DNA of 7,652 bases. Source: an uncultured Eubacteriales bacterium. GTDB lineage: Bacteria; Bacillota_A; Clostridia; Christensenellales; Aristaeellaceae. The notes beneath the pieces were generated by a model. It was given only the letters and a program-made list of their open reading frames with translations, was not told where the DNA came from and made no database searches. How positions within the stretch are numbered: position 1 is the stretch's first letter; each line of letters begins with the position of its first letter. This document shows, in pieces, positions 5,613 through 7,652 of this stretch. The translations under genes and the position numbers were made by a program. The stretch spans positions 1 to 7,652 of the forward strand of contig CADCQZ010000011.1 of assembly GCA_902803675.1 (NCBI GenBank). The letters are read 5' to 3'.

Positions 5613-6554
5613 ATGATCTACAGCGAACTGTACAGCGCTTATTACAACGCCGTGGCCGCGGTGCTCAAAAAAGCCTGCTCCGGGCCGGTCGCCCCGGCGG
5701 ACATCCGGCGGATCGCGGCCGAAAAGGCCTTCGGCGAGAGCGTGATGACCATAGAGTCCGCCCTGACCGGGGGGCGGTGGCCGCTCCTTAAGGCCGACGG
5801 CACCACTCCCCTCAGGCACGCGCCCACCATGCCCCTGACCACGCTCCAGCGCCGCTGGCTCAAAGCCCTGTCCCTGGATCCCCGGATCCGCCTGTTCCCC
5901 GGCGCCCTGCCCGACGACCCGGAGACCCCGCCCCTCTTCAGGCCGGAGGATATCCGGGTGTTCGACCGGTACGCCGACGGGGATCCCTATGAGGATGAGA
6001 AGTATATCGCCCTTTTCAGGCAGATCCTGGACGCGGTGAAAACGGGGAAGTGCCTGAAGATCGAGTATACGAACCGGAACGGCCCGCAGTACCGTCCGGT
6101 GTGCCCCGAGCGCCTGGAATACTCGGAAAAGGACGACAAGTTCAGGCTGGCGGGCACTTCTTACGGGCGGAAGGTGTTCATCAATCTGTCGCGGATCGAA
6201 CGCTGCCGTGTGACGGACAGGACCGCCCCCTCCGGGCCGGTGAAGGCGCCGCCGCCGCGGACGGCCGAGATGGAAGTGTTCGATCGGCGCAACGCCCTGG
6301 AAAGGGTGCTGATGCACTTCGCCCATTTTGAGAAACGGGCCGAGCGCCTGGACGGGGACCGTTACCGGGTGCTCGTCACTTACGAAAAGGAGGACGAGAC
6401 GGAGATGGTGATCCGCATCCTGTCCTTCGGCCCGCTCATTCGGGTCCTGTCCCCCGATCTTAGGGCCCTGGTGCGGGACAGGATCCTCAGGCAGATCGGG
6501 ATCCTGAAGGGGGACGGTGATCCGTTCACCCGGCGTCCGGACCCGCGGGGATAA
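5613..6554 (+). CDS. WYL domain protein lacking an evident HTH (313 aa)
   Basis: Second protein of the WYL pair, probably cytosolic. Residues 1-110 are helical and contain MPLTTLQRRWLKALSLDPRI (73-92), a segment typical of a WYL-protein subfamily; no clear DNA-binding helix-turn-helix is visible. The WYL domain spans about 145-202 (LKIEYTNRNG ... FINLSRIERCRV), with the WYL triplet replaced by F177-R178-L179. A C-terminal WCX-like domain (about 245-298) has YRVLVTYEKED and the IRILSFGPLIRVLSP strand-turn-helix pattern. Without its own HTH it may act as a sensor or partner of the upstream WYL protein, an inference. Both WYL proteins begin with M-x-Y-S-E-L. The last codons run directly into a bidirectional terminator, marking the end of the operon. 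Confidence 0.87.
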   Translation: MIYSELYSAYYNAVAAVLKKACSGPVAPADIRRIAAEKAFGESVMTIESALTGGRWPLLKADGTTPLRHAPTMPLTTLQRRWLKALSLDPRIRLFPGALPDDPETPPLFRPEDIRVFDRYADGDPYEDEKYIALFRQILDAVKTGKCLKIEYTNRNGPQYRPVCPERLEYSEKDDKFRLAGTSYGRKVFINLSRIERCRVTDRTAPSGPVKAPPPRTAEMEVFDRRNALERVLMHFAHFEKRAERLDGDRYRVLVTYEKEDETEMVIRILSFGPLIRVLSPDLRALVRDRILRQIGILKGDGDPFTRRPDPRG

Positions 6555-6562
6555 AAGAAAGT

Positions 6563-6613
6563 AAAAAAAGGCGCGCGCGTTCAAAAAAACGCGAGCGTCG
6601 TTTTACGTTTTTA
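6563..6613. terminator. Bidirectional terminator between convergent genes
   Basis: CGCGCGCGTT (6572-6581) pairs with AACGCGAGCG (6588-6597) except for one G/A mismatch, with loop CAAAAA. On the plus strand it is followed by a T-rich tract (TCGTTTTACGTTTTT, 6598-6612). On the minus strand the seven A at 6563-6569 give a seven-T tail. It can end both the WYL operon and the GH2 gene. Confidence 0.75.
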
Positions 6614-6621
6614 TTTCCGCG

Positions 6622-7652
6622 TTACCGGGCCAGGTTGACCGCGCGGATGCGTTCGATATCCGCCTTGGGCTCCCGCTCCATGGTCATCAGGCCGTTCACT
6701 TCCTGGAACACGTCCGTCAGCTGGGTGTAGCAATATCCGCAGAACCAGGGCATGCGCTTGAACGCCAGGGTGATGGCCTCGAAGCGCTTCAGGAAGGACT
6801 CCTCGTCCTTCTCCGCGCCGTTGTAGCCCCAGTTGCCGTCCCCCGCGTCTTTTTGAAGAGCGATGCCGCCGTATTCCGTGAGCAGCATGGGCTTGCCGCG
6901 GTGATCATACCCCTTCGCCGACGTCAGGTGTCTGTCGGCCGCGGCACCATGGAGCACGCTGTCCCGGTCCGCGTAGTCCGCTCCCAGCTGCTCCGGCCGG
7001 GCGGTGTAGTCGTGCACGGTCACCAGGTCCGTATCCGCCTGCTCCCATCCGTCATTGCCCGACACCAGCCGCGTGCCGTCCAGGGCGCGCACCAGGGCGC
7101 ACAGGGCGTCCGCCAGTCGCATCTCCTCCGCGTGGGTGCGGATGGTGGGCACGCCCCAGCTCTCATTCAGGGGCGTCCAGGCGATCAGGCAGGGATGGTT
7201 GTAGTCCCTGCGCACGGCCTCGGAAAGGTCCCGCATCAATCCCCGCTTCTCCCGGTCCGTGAGCCGGTAGGCACTGGGCAGCTCGCCCCACACCAGCAGC
7301 CCCAGGCGGTCCGCCCAGTACAGGTACCGGGGATCCTCGAATTTCTGGTGCTTCCTCACGCCGTTGAAGCCCATGGCTTTTGTCAGCTCCACGTCCCGGC
7401 GGAGAGCCTCCCCGTCCGGCGGCGTCAGGAGCCCGTCCCGCCAGTAGCCCTGGTCCAGCACCAGGCGCTGATAGAGCGCCCGGTCGTTCAATAGCACCCT
7501 GCCGCCCTCGACGGCGATGGAGCGCATGCCGAAATAGGTGTCCACCCGGTCGATCACCGCGCCGTCCGCCAGCGTTTCGATGGTCAGGTCGTACAGGTCC
7601 GGTGTTTCCGGCGACCACAGGCGCAGACCGAACACCGTTTCGTCGTGCCGGA
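6622..7652 (-). CDS. Glycoside hydrolase family 2 protein, C-terminal part (5' end off window)
   Basis: C-terminal portion of a GH2 enzyme (beta-galactosidase/beta-glucuronidase/beta-mannosidase clan), which hydrolyses beta-linked sugars by a retaining mechanism. The frame stays open to the right edge. The visible part begins at the end of the immunoglobulin-like domain (FGLRLWSPETPDLYDL, DTYFGMRSI), then enters the TIM barrel. Catalytic residues are present: the acid/base Glu in WTPLNESWG (codon near 7162-7164) and the nucleophile Glu in LLTEYGG (near 6874-6876). GFNGVRKHQKFEDPRYLYWA and GLLVWGELPS are typical of a GH2 group common in anaerobic Bacillota. An in-frame GTG at 7633-7635 is not a credible start because it lies inside the beta-sandwich. 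The missing N-terminus should carry the sugar-binding jelly roll. The substrate cannot be told from this part. The gene is convergent to the WYL operon. Confidence 0.92.
   Translation of the reverse strand, partial: RHDETVFGLRLWSPETPDLYDLTIETLADGAVIDRVDTYFGMRSIAVEGGRVLLNDRALYQRLVLDQGYWRDGLLTPPDGEALRRDVELTKAMGFNGVRKHQKFEDPRYLYWADRLGLLVWGELPSAYRLTDREKRGLMRDLSEAVRRDYNHPCLIAWTPLNESWGVPTIRTHAEEMRLADALCALVRALDGTRLVSGNDGWEQADTDLVTVHDYTARPEQLGADYADRDSVLHGAAADRHLTSAKGYDHRGKPMLLTEYGGIALQKDAGDGNWGYNGAEKDEESFLKRFEAITLAFKRMPWFCGYCYTQLTDVFQEVNGLMTMEREPKADIERIRAVNLAR

Noticed and set aside
4733..5614. Minus-strand open frame opposite the first WYL gene
   Set aside because: Shadow of GC-rich codon use; its composition is unlike a folded protein and no family was recognised.
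5556..6584. Minus-strand open frame opposite the second WYL gene
   Set aside because: Same shadow composition; it would also begin inside the bidirectional terminator hairpin.
7633..7635. GTG start of the GH2 gene
   Set aside because: The frame stays open upstream to the window edge, and the following residues are the end of a GH2 beta-sandwich domain rather than an N-terminus.
1..7652. CRISPR array, insertion sequence or prophage
   Set aside because: No spaced direct repeats, transposase, integrase or terminal inverted repeats were seen.

Overview
The window is GC-rich, densely coded bacterial DNA, estimated by eye at a little over 60 % G+C and not computed. The families suggest an anaerobic, gut- or rumen-type member of the Bacillota (Clostridia and relatives). 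They are a Clostridia-type MATE transporter, a COG1533/SPL-like radical SAM protein, a DUF2828 (Ro/TROVE-like) protein, paired WYL-domain proteins and a GH2 glycosidase. Good AGGAGG-type ribosome binding sites and compact extended -10 promoters agree with this. The genus cannot be named from the sequence alone. No rRNA, tRNA, CRISPR array, insertion sequence or phage gene was seen.

Layout, left to right. (1) 9-1379, minus: complete MATE-family multidrug/cation efflux transporter. (2) 1380-1475: short divergent promoter region. The two -10 boxes overlap on opposite strands and two perfect dyads flank them. (3) 1476-2357, plus: SPL-family radical SAM protein with an intact CxxxCxxC cluster motif. 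(4) 2358-2534: non-coding stretch with a T-run, a dyad over an extended -10, and an AT-rich two-hairpin leader. (5) 2535-4010, plus: DUF2828 protein, a Ro60/TROVE-like helical domain followed by a vWA domain with a complete MIDAS. (6) 4012-4319: a strong promoter driving a small, very basic protein. Its 3' end runs through a terminator-like hairpin, and its stop codon touches the -10 box of the next promoter. (7) 4288-6554, plus: own promoter, then two WYL-domain genes 4 nt apart that read as one operon. (8) 6555-6621: bidirectional terminator between convergent genes. (9) 6622-7652, minus: C-terminal part of a GH2 family glycosidase that runs off the right edge.

The most interesting part is 2400-6554. 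It places a Ro-like RNA-binding candidate, a small basic protein and two WYL regulators side by side with several structured non-coding segments. Ro proteins elsewhere bind small Y RNAs and act in RNA quality control. WYL proteins such as PafBC and DriD are known nucleic-acid-responsive regulators. I therefore infer an RNA- or DNA-damage-responsive module whose RNA partner could be encoded locally. No RtcA/RtcB repair gene and no convincing Y RNA with a tRNA-like T-loop lies in the window, so this remains an inference. The MATE, radical SAM and GH2 genes look like ordinary neighbours.
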